Of a DNA stretch of 64,000 nt, positions 48,325-57,198 are shown one piece after another (within the stretch, counting starts at the first letter, position 1; each line of letters opens with the position of its first letter). The notes below the pieces were generated by a model, which made no database searches, was not told the DNA's origin, and worked only from the letters and a program-made list of their open reading frames with translations. Position numbers and translations under genes: made by a program. This stretch comes from Xiamenia xianingshaonis. Its GTDB lineage: Bacteria; Actinomycetota; Coriobacteriia; Coriobacteriales; Eggerthellaceae. The stretch is taken from contig NZ_CP072829.1 of the NCBI RefSeq assembly GCF_017945865.1, forward strand, positions 620,001 through 684,000, in the 5' to 3' direction.

Positions 48325-49032
48325 ATGGGTTTTCAGGATCGCTACGACGCCACGCTTGCCGAGCTGGCACGGGCGTGCGAGGCGGCGGGGCGCGACGCGT
48401 GCGACGTGCGCGTGCTGGCCGTGTCGAAAACGGTCGGCGCTGATGCCGTGGCCGAGGCTCTGGCCTGCGGCTGCACCGATTTCGGCGAGAACCGCCCCGA
48501 CATGCTGGCGGAAAAGGCAGAAGCGTTTCCGCAGGCTTCGTGGCATTTCATCGGCAACATCCAGTCGCGCAAGATCCCTGAGATCGCCCGCTTCGCCACG
48601 CTCGTCCACTCGCTGTGTGAACGGCGCCACCTCGAGCGCTTCGACCGCGAGGCCGCCTTGCTCGGCCGCACCATCGACGTGCTGCTGGAAGTCAACGTGT
48701 CGGGCGAGGCCAGCAAAAGCGGCATGGCTCCGGCCGATGTGGCCGACTTCATGGCATACGCCGCATCCTTCGACCACGTGCGCGTGCGCGGCCTTATGAC
48801 CATGGCGCCCCAAGGCGACCTCGACGTGGCGCGACGCTGCTTCGAAGAGCTTGCGGCTTTGCGCGACGACGTGCGCGAATCGCTGCCGGCAGACCAGGCT
48901 GCCCTCTTCAATGAACTTTCTATGGGCATGAGCGAGGATTGGCGGGAAGCCGTTGCGTCTGGGGCTACCATAGTGCGCATCGGCCGGGCGCTGTTCAGCG
49001 ACGTGTTCGTGGCTGACGCGACCGTATCATAG
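48325..49032 (+). CDS. yggS: YggS family PLP-binding protein
   Basis: The 235-residue alanine-racemase-fold protein binds PLP through K35 (LAVSKTVG). It has the conserved FGENRPDM, WHFIGNIQSRK, and SMGMSEDWREAVASGATIVRIGRALF. It has no catalytic turnover assigned and serves in PLP homeostasis. GGGAGGAC precedes the ATG, 2 bases after pgeF. Its position before sepF is common in Gram-positive divisions clusters. Confidence 0.95.
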   Translation: MGFQDRYDATLAELARACEAAGRDACDVRVLAVSKTVGADAVAEALACGCTDFGENRPDMLAEKAEAFPQASWHFIGNIQSRKIPEIARFATLVHSLCERRHLERFDREAALLGRTIDVLLEVNVSGEASKSGMAPADVADFMAYAASFDHVRVRGLMTMAPQGDLDVARRCFEELAALRDDVRESLPADQAALFNELSMGMSEDWREAVASGATIVRIGRALFSDVFVADATVS

Positions 49033-49087
49033 AGAATGTGCCGGCGGCGAGCCCGTCGGTTTTTTTGGATAAAAAGCAGGTGATTGT

Positions 49088-49942
49088 ATGGACTCTTCTC
49101 GTGGAAGGCGGTCGCAAGGCGGCGTGTTCGACGGCTTGAAGTCGCGTTTGGGCTTTTCAGGCAGCACGCCTCCTCTTGATGACGATGACGAATACGGCGG
49201 AGGCTTCGCCGAGTTCGAAGAATACGGCGAAAGCTATCAGCCGGCCAGCGATTCGTCGGCGAGCGCCGCGCGCGACCCGTACGTGTCCGTCACGACGCGT
49301 CCCGCCTATGCTCGCAGGCCAGGGGGCGTTTCCGTCCCGAACCTCGTATCCATCGAAGACGTGCGGGCCCGCACGCAGCTGCCCGACAGCCTGCAGCGCG
49401 ACCCGCTGCCGCCGCGCCAGACGACCTCGGCGCGTTCGGGGTATCGGGCCGAGCGCACCATGGTGGAAACGGCGAACCCGGCCCATCCCAGCACGCCGAA
49501 CGGGCGGGCTGCCGCCGCGTCGAACCAGGAACGCTCCGAAAGCATCAACCGCATCATCGCCTCGGCCGATGCCGAACGGGCGTCGGGCTCGGGGGCCGGC
49601 GCGGCTTCGGGGCGCGGGGCTGCCTACGACCCCTATGACGCCTATGCCGGACGCGCCGGCGGCTCGCACATTCCCTCGCGCGGCCTGAAGGTCATCAAGC
49701 CGCGCGAATACGGCGACGTGGAATCGGTCGCGCGGGCCATCAAGGCGGGCGACGCGGTGGTGCTCGCCCTGTCCGCCACGCCCGACGCCTTGTCCAAGCG
49801 CATCCTCGATTTCGCGTTCGGCGTGGCAAGCGCCCTTGACGCCAGCGTCGACTGTGTGGCCAGCAAGGTGTTCGTCGTCACGCGCAACGGCGCTCTGACG
49901 CAGGCCGAGCGCACCACGCTGAAAAACCAAGGGGTGCTGTAA
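49088..49942 (+). CDS. sepF: Cell division protein SepF
   Basis: The 284-residue protein has an N-terminal amphipathic segment (VFDGLKSRLGFSG) and a long disordered acidic/Ala-rich linker. The conserved SepF core follows at ~200-284 (KVIKPREYGDVESVARAIKAGDAVVLAL and ILDFAFGVASALDASV). It is longer than the ~150 residues of Bacillus SepF, as in many actinobacteria. It binds the FtsZ C-terminal peptide and membrane, replacing FtsA. It overlaps proC by one base (TAATG). Confidence 0.94.
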   Translation: MDSSRGRRSQGGVFDGLKSRLGFSGSTPPLDDDDEYGGGFAEFEEYGESYQPASDSSASAARDPYVSVTTRPAYARRPGGVSVPNLVSIEDVRARTQLPDSLQRDPLPPRQTTSARSGYRAERTMVETANPAHPSTPNGRAAAASNQERSESINRIIASADAERASGSGAGAASGRGAAYDPYDAYAGRAGGSHIPSRGLKVIKPREYGDVESVARAIKAGDAVVLALSATPDALSKRILDFAFGVASALDASVDCVASKVFVVTRNGALTQAERTTLKNQGVL

Positions 49943-50802
49943 TGGGAACGGACGCAGGCCATATGCACACCGTCGCCTCCGCCGCCGTCATCGGCGCCGG
50001 CACCATGGGGTGCGCGATCCTCTCCGGCATGCTCGCTGCGACCGAAGGCCCCTTTGCGGCCGTCGGCCCGGCCGACGTGGTCGCGGCGGATCCGGGCCAG
50101 GCGCACCGCGACGCGGTTGCCGAGCGCTTCGGCGTGCGCTGCGTGGCGTGTGCTGCAGACATCGACCGTGCGGTCGACGTCGTGTTTCTGTGCGTCAAGC
50201 CGCAAGTCATGGATGAAGCGCTGCGCCAGGTCAACGAAAACCCGCTGCTCGTCGGCGAGCGCATGCCGCTGTTCGTCACCGTGGCGGCAGGGCTGAAGAC
50301 CCCGACCTACGAAGCGGCGCTGCCCGCCGGCGCCCGCGTGGTGCGGGCCATGCCCAACACGCCGCTTTCCGTCGGCGCCGGCGCCACCGGCCTGTGTGCC
50401 GGCGCGTGCGCCACAGCCGACGACGTGGCCGTGGCGTGCGGGCTGTTCTCGGCTGTGGGCTGCGCGGTCGTCGTGGAGGAAGACGCCATGGACGCCGTGT
50501 GCGCCGTGAGCGGATCGGGCCCGGCCTACGTGGACGCCTTCATCGAGGCGTTGCGCGACGCCGGCGCGTCCCTCGGCCTTCGCGCCGAGGTCGCCGAGAC
50601 CCTGGCCCTGCAAACGGTGCTGGGGGCGGCCAAGCTGCTGCAAGAGACCGGCCAGGCGCCCGAAGAGGCCCGCCGCGCCGTGTGCAGCCCCGGAGGCACC
50701 ACTCTCGCCGGGCTCGACGCGTTGTTCCGCACCGGGTTTCAAGCGAGCGTTCAGGCGGCCGTGGCCGCCGCTGACCAGCGATCGAAGGAGCTGTCTGCAT
50801 GA
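49942..50802 (+). CDS. proC: Pyrroline-5-carboxylate reductase
   Basis: The 286-residue Rossmann enzyme has AAVIGAGTMGCAILSGML, RAMPNTPLSVGAGATGL, SGSGPAYVDAFIEAL and the C-terminal CSPGGTTLAGLDAL, all ProC signatures. It makes proline from P5C with NAD(P)H. It sits between sepF and yggT with one-base and ATGA overlaps, an arrangement seen in other Gram-positive bacteria. Confidence 0.95.
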   Translation: MGTDAGHMHTVASAAVIGAGTMGCAILSGMLAATEGPFAAVGPADVVAADPGQAHRDAVAERFGVRCVACAADIDRAVDVVFLCVKPQVMDEALRQVNENPLLVGERMPLFVTVAAGLKTPTYEAALPAGARVVRAMPNTPLSVGAGATGLCAGACATADDVAVACGLFSAVGCAVVVEEDAMDAVCAVSGSGPAYVDAFIEALRDAGASLGLRAEVAETLALQTVLGAAKLLQETGQAPEEARRAVCSPGGTTLAGLDALFRTGFQASVQAAVAAADQRSKELSA

Positions 50803-51053
50803 TTGGAAGGCTGATCATCTCTCTGGCCGATGTCTACTGCATGGTCATCTTCGTCTACGTGCTGCTTTCGTGGTTCCCCACGAACAGCGGCATCTTGTAC
50901 GACATCAACAACGTGCTCGCGCGCGTCTGCGATCCGTATTTGAACCTGTTCAAAAAACTTATACCGCCTATTGGAGGTATAATGGACGTTACCCCCATCA
51001 TCGCGCTGCTTGTATTACAATTTGGATCACGACTGATCGCTGGCATTTTATAA
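50799..51053 (+). CDS. YggT family membrane protein
   Basis: The 84-residue protein has two transmembrane helices (LADVYCMVIFVYVLLSWF; ITPIIALLVLQFGSRLIAGIL-like end) and a short loop with NNVLARVCDPYLNLFKKLIPPIGG, the family signature. Its function is unclear; it is habitually next to sepF and divIVA, suggesting a role in division or polar growth. The start overlaps proC (ATGA). Confidence 0.9.
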   Translation: MIGRLIISLADVYCMVIFVYVLLSWFPTNSGILYDINNVLARVCDPYLNLFKKLIPPIGGIMDVTPIIALLVLQFGSRLIAGIL

Positions 51054-51093
51054 CGGATCCGGCGTCACGTTTTGCATGAGAAAGGTATCCCCC

Positions 51094-51882
51094 ATGGCAA
51101 TCACCTCCGAGGACATTCACAATCAAAGTTTCTCCATCGATCGCAAGGGCTACGACGTCGACGAGGTGGACGTGTTTCTTGAGCGCGTCGCGAACGAGAT
51201 CGACGGCTTGAACGACACCATCGCGTATCTGCAGTCGCGTCTGGAAGAAGCGAAGTACGAAGGCCGCGAGCAGCAGGCGGCGCCCAAGCCTCCTTCGGTC
51301 GACACGAAGGTGATCGCCGAGAAGGACGCCCGCATCGTTGACTTGGAGCGTCAGCTGGAAGCGAAGAAGGCCGACGACAACGCCATCGCCCAGGCGCTCA
51401 TCATCGCGCAGCGCTCGGCCGACGAGATCATCGCGAACGCCAACGCGCGCGCGGCGGCCACGATCAACGAGTCCGAGGAAGAGGGCCGTCGCATCGTCGA
51501 CAAGGCCGAAAACGAGCGCAAGAAGGTGCTTGCCGCCATCAAGAAGCTCGAAGACGACCGCGAGGACGCCCGCGAGGCGTACAAAGACCTGCTGACCGAC
51601 TTCATCGGCGACGCCAGCCGCAAGCTGGCCGAAATCGGCGAAGCCGCCCCGGCCGCGCCTGTGAAGCCGGGCCACGCCTATGCAGCCGAGCCGGCCAAGC
51701 GCGAGGAACCGTACAAGAGCGCCGCACAGGCGCCCATCCGCCCCAGCAGCACGGCGTCTTACAGCACGCCGCAGGTGACGGGCACGGTGGCCGCTGTCAC
51801 GCCGGTTGCCTCGAAGGTGGAAAAGGACCTGTCCGGCTTCGGCGACACCGAGGACGCTTTCGAATTCGAAGAGCTGGACTAA
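51094..51882 (+). CDS. divIVA: DivIVA/Wag31-like polar growth and division protein
   Basis: The 262-residue protein has the DivIVA lipid-binding start MAITSEDIHNQSFSIDRKGYDVDEVDVFLERV, then long coiled coils (about residues 30-185), and an Ala/Pro-rich tail ending FEFEELD. It marks curved membranes and poles. ATG 51094 follows AGAAAGG; an ATG 18 bases upstream is less well placed. It is the last gene of the cluster before a strong terminator. Confidence 0.93.
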   Translation: MAITSEDIHNQSFSIDRKGYDVDEVDVFLERVANEIDGLNDTIAYLQSRLEEAKYEGREQQAAPKPPSVDTKVIAEKDARIVDLERQLEAKKADDNAIAQALIIAQRSADEIIANANARAAATINESEEEGRRIVDKAENERKKVLAAIKKLEDDREDAREAYKDLLTDFIGDASRKLAEIGEAAPAAPVKPGHAYAAEPAKREEPYKSAAQAPIRPSSTASYSTPQVTGTVAAVTPVASKVEKDLSGFGDTEDAFEFEELD

Positions 51883-51926
51883 CCGACACGCGAGGCGCCG
51901 CACGCGGCGTGCGCAGAAGCGAACCG

Positions 51927-51949
51927 AAGGGGCCTGCGGGCCCCTTTTT
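51927..51949 (+). terminator. Intrinsic terminator after divIVA
   Basis: AAGGGGCC, loop TGCG, GGCCCCTT with a run of five Ts (51945-51949). It closes the dcw/sepF cluster. Confidence 0.93.
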
Positions 51950-51975
51950 GGTGCGCCAGGGGGGTGGAAAGGCGA

Positions 51976-52055
51976 AAGCCCCCGGTGCGGCGGCATATGG
52001 ACAACCCTGGGAGGGAAAAGAAAGGGTTGCCCATATGCCGCCGCACCGGGGGCTT
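51976..52055. repeat. Long inverted repeat (25 bp perfect, 33 bp with one mismatch)
   Basis: Bases 51976-52000 and 52031-52055 are exact reverse complements. After one mismatch, a further 7 bp pair inward (52002-52008 with 52023-52029), leaving a purine-rich ~14-base loop. It follows the divIVA terminator by 27 bases and lies between convergent transcription units. Confidence 0.85.
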
Positions 52056-52178
52056 GTATGGACGGGCGGGCAGCAGCTTCAGCAGGACGACGACCTGGAG
52101 GAGGGAAGGGCCGTCGTCATATGCTACCAAGAAACTAGCATTATCGAGTAGCAGCGCGGCAACACCGCTGCAGGACCG

Positions 52179-52910
52179 CTAGGGCAGCACGCAGCTTTGC
52201 TTTTGCCCGCCGTCGGCAGACCGGCCCGATGCGGCCCGGTTCCCGTAGGTGTTGGAAGCCCAGCGGGCGATGCGCAGAATGGCGTAGCACAACAGCAGTC
52301 CGACATAAAGCGAAACCGACAGCGCGGCGTTCGGGCGCGTCGCACTTGCCGGCAACAGCAGCACGATGGCATGCAGCGTTGCCAGCGCGAAGAACGGATA
52401 GGCAAGCTTTTGGACCGCGCGCCAGACGCTGCCGGACATGCGGCGGCGCACCGTCGCAAACGACGTGACCGAAAGCACGACCAGCAGGCACAGCACGACG
52501 GCGGCGAGGCACAAGGCGGCGACGGTCGTGGCTTCGGCCGAACCAAAGCCTTTCAGGGCGACGCCGAGATAGACCGGGGCGTAGCTTCCCACGTGGCAGG
52601 CGGCCAGCAGCGCCGCAACGATGGACAGCTGGCCGCGAACCGGCATCAGCAGCCGACGGACGCGCGAGGCCTCGGGCAGCACGCCGAGGTACATCACCAG
52701 GGCGAACAGGGCGTAGGGCAAAAGGCTCTTGCGCAAAAACGGCAGCAGCTCTCGCTGCAGGTCGGGCAGCACGTTGCCGAGGGCTCCCGACAAAAACAGC
52801 AGGTCGACGGCGACGACGGCGACGTAAGTGATGCTCGCATGACGCATGAGCAACGGACGCAGGCATACCGCCAGCACTGCCGCTGCAACAAGGGCTATGA
52901 TCAAGTCCAT
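52179..52910 (-). CDS. Polytopic membrane protein, possible heme-binding ferric-reductase/MsrQ-like subunit
   Basis: The 243-residue protein has 6-7 hydrophobic helices. His residues lie inside helices, in VAALLAACHVGSYAPV and FFALATLHAIVLLLP. The latter is preceded by a VWRAVQKLAYP segment like the WxxLHRLxY of MsrQ/ferric-reductase membrane domains. This suggests a b-heme quinol-oxidising partner, but the resemblance is modest. It is the last gene of the Mo-oxidoreductase operon, one base after the previous stop. It could supply the membrane anchor that is otherwise missing. Confidence 0.55.
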   Translation of the reverse strand: MDLIIALVAAAVLAVCLRPLLMRHASITYVAVVAVDLLFLSGALGNVLPDLQRELLPFLRKSLLPYALFALVMYLGVLPEASRVRRLLMPVRGQLSIVAALLAACHVGSYAPVYLGVALKGFGSAEATTVAALCLAAVVLCLLVVLSVTSFATVRRRMSGSVWRAVQKLAYPFFALATLHAIVLLLPASATRPNAALSVSLYVGLLLCYAILRIARWASNTYGNRAASGRSADGGQKQSCVLP

Positions 52911-52911
52911 G

Positions 52912-53460
52912 TCAGCGTCCTTTCGTTTCGAGGGGCGGTTTTGATGCAGTGCGCGCGGCCGCCAAAGATCCCAGGCATGCGCCGAAAACCGACAGGGCGG
53001 CGCCTAGCAGCGCTGCGCACAGCATTGTGAGCACGCTGGCGACCGACGGCGCAAAGACCGCACCGACGCTCGCGAACAGAATGGCGACGGTCGCCGGATA
53101 ATAGGAGGCTCCGTACCCGATTCCAACGGCCATGCTGCGGTTCTTCTTCTCGCGCCATATCATGCCGCACGCGCCTGCGACAAGCGCCGGCGCAAGCGAT
53201 GCGGCGCCCATGACCGGGCTCATGATCGCAAGGAATCCGGCGAAGGCCGCAAGTGCGGCCAAACACCACGGCAGGTGCAGGCCTTTTTCCACGGCGATGG
53301 TGATGCAAAGGGAGGAAGGAAGCGCGACCAGCACCGCATGCAAGGCGATGACCTGCGGAAAGGCAAGCGCCACAGGACGCGTTGCCAGGCCGGACGCCAG
53401 CAGGACCGCGAAGACGACGAGCGTGAGCACAGCCTGCCTGGCAACGCTATTCGTGCGCAT
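52912..53460 (-). CDS. Small polytopic membrane protein, unassigned (ECF S-component-like appearance)
   Basis: The 182-residue protein has 5-6 hydrophobic helices with short loops and a basic N-terminus (MRTNSVARQAVLTLVVF). The general look resembles energy-coupling-factor S components, but I see no decisive motif. ATG 53460 follows GAGGAGCGGGGGC and overlaps the end of the chaperone gene by 14 bases, so it is co-translated with the Mo operon. A role in cofactor or metal uptake for the operon is only inference. Confidence 0.5.
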   Translation of the reverse strand: MRTNSVARQAVLTLVVFAVLLASGLATRPVALAFPQVIALHAVLVALPSSLCITIAVEKGLHLPWCLAALAAFAGFLAIMSPVMGAASLAPALVAGACGMIWREKKNRSMAVGIGYGASYYPATVAILFASVGAVFAPSVASVLTMLCAALLGAALSVFGACLGSLAAARTASKPPLETKGR

Positions 53461-54121
53461 GAAGCCCCCGCTCCTCAGCGTCGTGGGCGACGAAGGCGAC
53501 GACGAATTCGGCCCAGGCCGGATAATGCGTCGCGTCGGTGCGCCGCATGCGCTCAAGCCAGGCGGGAATCCAGGCGCCCAGGTGGTCTGCAAGAAAGGCG
53601 TCTTGTGCCGATCGCCAGCGCTGGACCTGGTCCTCGTCGTTCGCTTCGTGCGCTTCGGCAAGCCGTGCGTACAGTTTGCTCATGAATTCCAGCTCGTATC
53701 CGACGTGGTCGTCGGGGATGCGGTTCTTTCGCACGACCGCCAAGCCGCAGCGCTCGTAAAACTCGCGCACCTCGCGCGTCGTTTCTGACAGCAGTCGGCG
53801 GTTGCGGCCGTGGTACAACGATTCGTACAAGGGGGCAAGCGGCGGGCGCGGCCCGACGAACAGCTCGGCGTATTCGCTGCGAACGCGGCGGCCGAGGTCC
53901 TCGTCGTTCTCATCGAGCGAGGCAAGGTATGCCAGCAGCTCCTTTTCGCAGGCAAGCTTCCAGCCGCTTTCGGCCTGCAAGGCGCTGCGTGCGGACGCTA
54001 TCTGGCCCTTCAGCTGTTCGTCGGTCGGCTCCTGCAGAAACGCTTCGGCGGCTACTTGGTACAACCCTGCTCGCCACCAGGCGTTTTCTGCCGGGCCTTC
54101 TTCCGGTCGGTGCTCGTTCAT
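53447..54121 (-). CDS. TorD/DmsD-family chaperone for a molybdoenzyme
   Basis: The 224-residue all-helical protein has the family pattern SEYAELFVGPRPPLAPLYESLY and a PDDHVGYELEFMSKLY segment. Such proteins bind the Tat signal of their partner oxidoreductase and help load the molybdopterin cofactor. It lies immediately downstream of the ferredoxin-subunit gene, and the catalytic subunit two genes up has a matching Tat signal. Confidence 0.9.
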   Translation of the reverse strand: MNEHRPEEGPAENAWWRAGLYQVAAEAFLQEPTDEQLKGQIASARSALQAESGWKLACEKELLAYLASLDENDEDLGRRVRSEYAELFVGPRPPLAPLYESLYHGRNRRLLSETTREVREFYERCGLAVVRKNRIPDDHVGYELEFMSKLYARLAEAHEANDEDQVQRWRSAQDAFLADHLGAWIPAWLERMRRTDATHYPAWAEFVVAFVAHDAEERGLHAHE

Positions 54122-54158
54122 GGCGCGTGCCCCCTTGGGATCGTGCGTGGTTTCAGCC

Positions 54159-54680
54159 TTAGGCTATCGGAATGAAGCGGATGTTGGGCTCGGTCGCCTC
54201 AACGGTGAAGCCCTCTCCTTCGGCGACGCCGCCCTGCTGTTCCAGCTCTTCGATCGTGCCGACCGTGAGCACCTTGACGGGGCAGGCGGCCACGCAGGCC
54301 GGGTCTTCGCCGGCGTCGAGACGTGCGGCGCACATGTCGCACTTCACCATGCGGTCGTTCTGGTCGTTGCGCTGCGGAGCGCCGTAAGGGCAGGCCGATT
54401 CGCACGAATAGCAGCCGATGCACACCTCGGGGTCATGCACGACGAGGCCGTCTTCTTCGCGCTTCTGCACGGCGCCGGTGGGGCATACGTCGACGCAGGC
54501 CGGTTTGTTGCAGTGGTTGCAGGCGAGCGAGATGTAGGGCCCTTTCGCCTGAATCTGCGAGCTGGTCGCCTGGCGGGGGTACACGCCCGGGGTCAGGCCA
54601 TGGCGCGCGCGGCAGGCGGCCTGGCAGGTCTGGCATCCGATGCAATACTTTTGATCAAGAAGAAATCCCATTTGAGACAT
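54159..54680 (-). CDS. 4Fe-4S ferredoxin subunit (DmsB type)
   Basis: The 173-residue protein has four Cys clusters: CIGCQTCQAAC (C13-C23), CNHCNKPACVDVCP, CIGCYSCESACP and CDMCAARLDAGEDPACVAACP. Sixteen ligands give four 4Fe-4S centres, as in DmsB. It passes electrons between a membrane donor and the catalytic subunit. It has no signal peptide and would be exported with its Tat partner. Confidence 0.94.
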   Translation of the reverse strand: MSQMGFLLDQKYCIGCQTCQAACRARHGLTPGVYPRQATSSQIQAKGPYISLACNHCNKPACVDVCPTGAVQKREEDGLVVHDPEVCIGCYSCESACPYGAPQRNDQNDRMVKCDMCAARLDAGEDPACVAACPVKVLTVGTIEELEQQGGVAEGEGFTVEATEPNIRFIPIA

Positions 54681-54719
54681 GAGAAACGTTCCTTTCAGCG
54701 TGAGGGAGGCAGCGAATCG

Positions 54720-57047
54720 TTAGGCTTTGGCGACTTCGACGAGGCAGCTTTGGAAGGCGACGCCGCGTCCGAAGTCGGCTTGAGAGTCGGTGGTGACGCA
54801 GTTGACGTTTTCAACGCCGGTCATCTCCGGCCAGGTGCTCTTGTAGGTGCAGGCCACCCCGGGCGCCATGAGGCCTTCCACGATGCGGGCGATGCGCGAC
54901 AGCGTTCCGCGGTCGTTCTTCACCACGACCTCGTCGCCGTCTGCAATGCCGCGCTCCTTGGCGTCGTCAGCGTTGAGGTACACGTAGCTTTCGCTGAACA
55001 GCAGGTTGTTGTCCTCCATGTTGCCGAACACGCCGTTCAGGAATTCTTTGGCGGAAGGATTCACCAGGTACAGCGGATATTTGGCGAACAGCTCCGGCGC
55101 CTGGCTTTCGCTTTCCGGGTCGGGGGTGTAGATGACCGTGCGCGTGTCATGGTCGGCTTCCAGCTCGTCGCTGGCGAACTGGAACTTCTTGGAAGGCGTG
55201 TCGAACCCTTCTTCCAGCTGGGCTTCCCACGTCTTGGGCGGCACGTCGTACCAGCCGGTCTTCACCAGCTCGTCGTAGGTGTAGTCCTTGCCGTCCAGGA
55301 AGATGGCGCGCAGGTCGTCGTAGGTGCGGTTGAACACGGGGTCGTCGTAGCCCATGGCCTGGCCGAGCAGGTTGCACAGCTCCAGGTTGTCCTTGCACTC
55401 GCCCAAAGGCTCGATGACCTTCTCGTTGAAGCAGTCGTAGTTGTGGCCGTAGCCGCCGTTGAACTCCTCGTATTCGAAGAACGTCGGCGCCGGCAGCACG
55501 ATGTCGGCGTACTCGACCGTCGGCGTGACGAAGATGTCGTGCACGACGGTGAACAGGTCCTCGCGCTCCAAACCTTTCCGTACCAAGTTCTGATTCGGGT
55601 TCGACACCATGGGGTTGCCGCCGAAAATCATGATGGAGCGGATGGGGTTCTCTTCGAAATTGTGGCCCTCGCCGTAGTTCACGCCCGTGAGCGCCTTGCC
55701 GAGCGCCGGCGAAGAGTAGTTGCGGATGGTGGACTCGTCGGACGCTTCGGAGGGAACCGTTTCGGTGAACATGTCGAGGTTCGCCGCCGCGCCCGTGCTG
55801 TAGCCGCCGGAGCTCGTCATGTTGAAGTAGCACTCCGGGTGCCCGATGAGGCCGGTGAGCAGCTTGATGGAGATGTGGCTCATGCCGCCGTTGTTGCGAC
55901 GGCCCAGCTGCAGGCCGGTCTTCAGGCAGGCGTTCTCGCGGTTCTCCCACAGAAGCTCGGCGAACTCGGCCACCTGCTCGGCGGGAATGCCGCATTCGGC
56001 GGCCACCTTGTCGGCGGTCCATTCCGCGACCGACTTCGCGTAGTCTTCATAGCCGATCGTCCACTCGTCGATGAAGGCCTGGTCGATCTTCCCCTCGTCG
56101 ATGAGGTACTTCGCCACGCCCATCGCGAAGGCGCCGTCGGTGCCGGGGAGCAGCTGCACGTGCAGGTCGGCCCACTCGCATTCCGGCACGCGCACGGGGT
56201 TCACGACGGCGATCTTGCCGCCGGCCTTGTGCATCTCCTTGATGAACTTCATGGTGTGCAGGCTGCCTGCCGCCGGATTGTGGGACCAGGAGATGTAGAG
56301 GTCCTTGTTGGCGATGGCCTCGGCGCGCATGACGGTGATCGATCCGGTCGTGTAGGGCAGCGAGAACACGTAGCCGTTGTTGCACATGCTCGCCTCGTGG
56401 TAGGTCGCGCCCATCTTGAAGAAGAGCGGCTCGAGGCAGCGGCGATGGATGGCACCCTGGTTGCCCTGGTAGCGGAACCACGTGATGGCCTCGGCGCCGT
56501 TTTCTTCGATGATCTGCTTCCACGTGTCGGTGATGGTCTTGATGGCCTCGTCCCAGCTGATGCGCTCGAACGTGCAGCCGGGGCCCTTCGTGCCGGTGCG
56601 CTTCATCGGGTAGAGGATGCGGTCCTCGCGGTAGACGTAGTCGACGTAGTTTTGCGTTTTCACGCACAGGCCGCCGGCGGTGTAGGGGTTGTCCTTGTCG
56701 CCGCACACCTGCACAAGCCGCCCGTCGACGATCTTGCTCATGATCATGCAGGTGTCGAAGCAGTTGCGCGAGCAGGCGCTGTGGTGCCACTCGCCTTCAG
56801 AGGTTTCCGCTTCGTATTGGTAGCCGGTCGTCTTGGCCGCATCGTTGCTTTTCGAGTCGGCGTCGGCGTCGGCTGCGGCCTGCGTTTCAGCCGCCGGCTC
56901 TTTGGGAGCGCAGGCGGTCAGTCCGCCGAGCGCGCCGACGGCAAGCCCGGCAAGGGCGGACCCTGCGACGAACCCACGGCGGCTCAGCCGACCTCCCCCC
57001 GTCGTCGTCTGCGGCATTCCTTCGATGCTCTTCGTCTCTTGCGCCAC
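54720..57047 (-). CDS. Molybdopterin oxidoreductase, DMSO-reductase family catalytic subunit (Tat-exported)
   Basis: The 775-residue protein starts at GTG behind GAGGAGG. A Tat signal (LSRRGFVAG, R23-R24) runs into a lipobox-like LTAC at C46. An N-terminal 4Fe-4S site (C92, C96, C100 and a Cys in GLCVKT) precedes the molybdopterin domains and a C-terminal dinucleotide-binding domain (NDRGTLSRIARIVEGLMAPGVACTY). The Mo-ligand region (HEASMCNNGYV) does not let me name the class. The substrate is unknown: DMSO, TMAO, sulfur compounds, or host or plant phenols as for known Eggerthellaceae relatives. No DmsC/NrfD-type anchor is encoded beside it. Confidence 0.92.
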   Translation of the reverse strand: MAQETKSIEGMPQTTTGGGRLSRRGFVAGSALAGLAVGALGGLTACAPKEPAAETQAAADADADSKSNDAAKTTGYQYEAETSEGEWHHSACSRNCFDTCMIMSKIVDGRLVQVCGDKDNPYTAGGLCVKTQNYVDYVYREDRILYPMKRTGTKGPGCTFERISWDEAIKTITDTWKQIIEENGAEAITWFRYQGNQGAIHRRCLEPLFFKMGATYHEASMCNNGYVFSLPYTTGSITVMRAEAIANKDLYISWSHNPAAGSLHTMKFIKEMHKAGGKIAVVNPVRVPECEWADLHVQLLPGTDGAFAMGVAKYLIDEGKIDQAFIDEWTIGYEDYAKSVAEWTADKVAAECGIPAEQVAEFAELLWENRENACLKTGLQLGRRNNGGMSHISIKLLTGLIGHPECYFNMTSSGGYSTGAAANLDMFTETVPSEASDESTIRNYSSPALGKALTGVNYGEGHNFEENPIRSIMIFGGNPMVSNPNQNLVRKGLEREDLFTVVHDIFVTPTVEYADIVLPAPTFFEYEEFNGGYGHNYDCFNEKVIEPLGECKDNLELCNLLGQAMGYDDPVFNRTYDDLRAIFLDGKDYTYDELVKTGWYDVPPKTWEAQLEEGFDTPSKKFQFASDELEADHDTRTVIYTPDPESESQAPELFAKYPLYLVNPSAKEFLNGVFGNMEDNNLLFSESYVYLNADDAKERGIADGDEVVVKNDRGTLSRIARIVEGLMAPGVACTYKSTWPEMTGVENVNCVTTDSQADFGRGVAFQSCLVEVAKA

Positions 57048-57178
57048 GATTCCTCCTCACGAGTCGTTCTGCTTTGGCGATCGGACCGTTGTCGTCCGAA
57101 ACGGTTTGCAGTATCCGGCCGAGAGGGGAATCGCGCATCGACGAGACTCGAGGATTTTGCGAAAAAGGGGCAGGCAGG

Positions 57179-57198
57179 CATCCTGAAAACTAGGGGAT
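57179..57198 (+). promoter_or_regulatory. Candidate LuxR-type operator upstream of the Mo-oxidoreductase operon
   Basis: CATCCTGAAAACTAGGGGAT lies ~132-151 bases upstream of the oxidoreductase start. It matches 18 of 20 positions in a motif upstream of the LuxR-type gene (59030-59049, opposite strand). Confidence 0.55.

Noticed and set aside
51130-51200. Possible second small gene between yggT and divIVA
   Set aside because: The 40-base gap only holds the divIVA ribosome site; alternative frames inside divIVA lack support.
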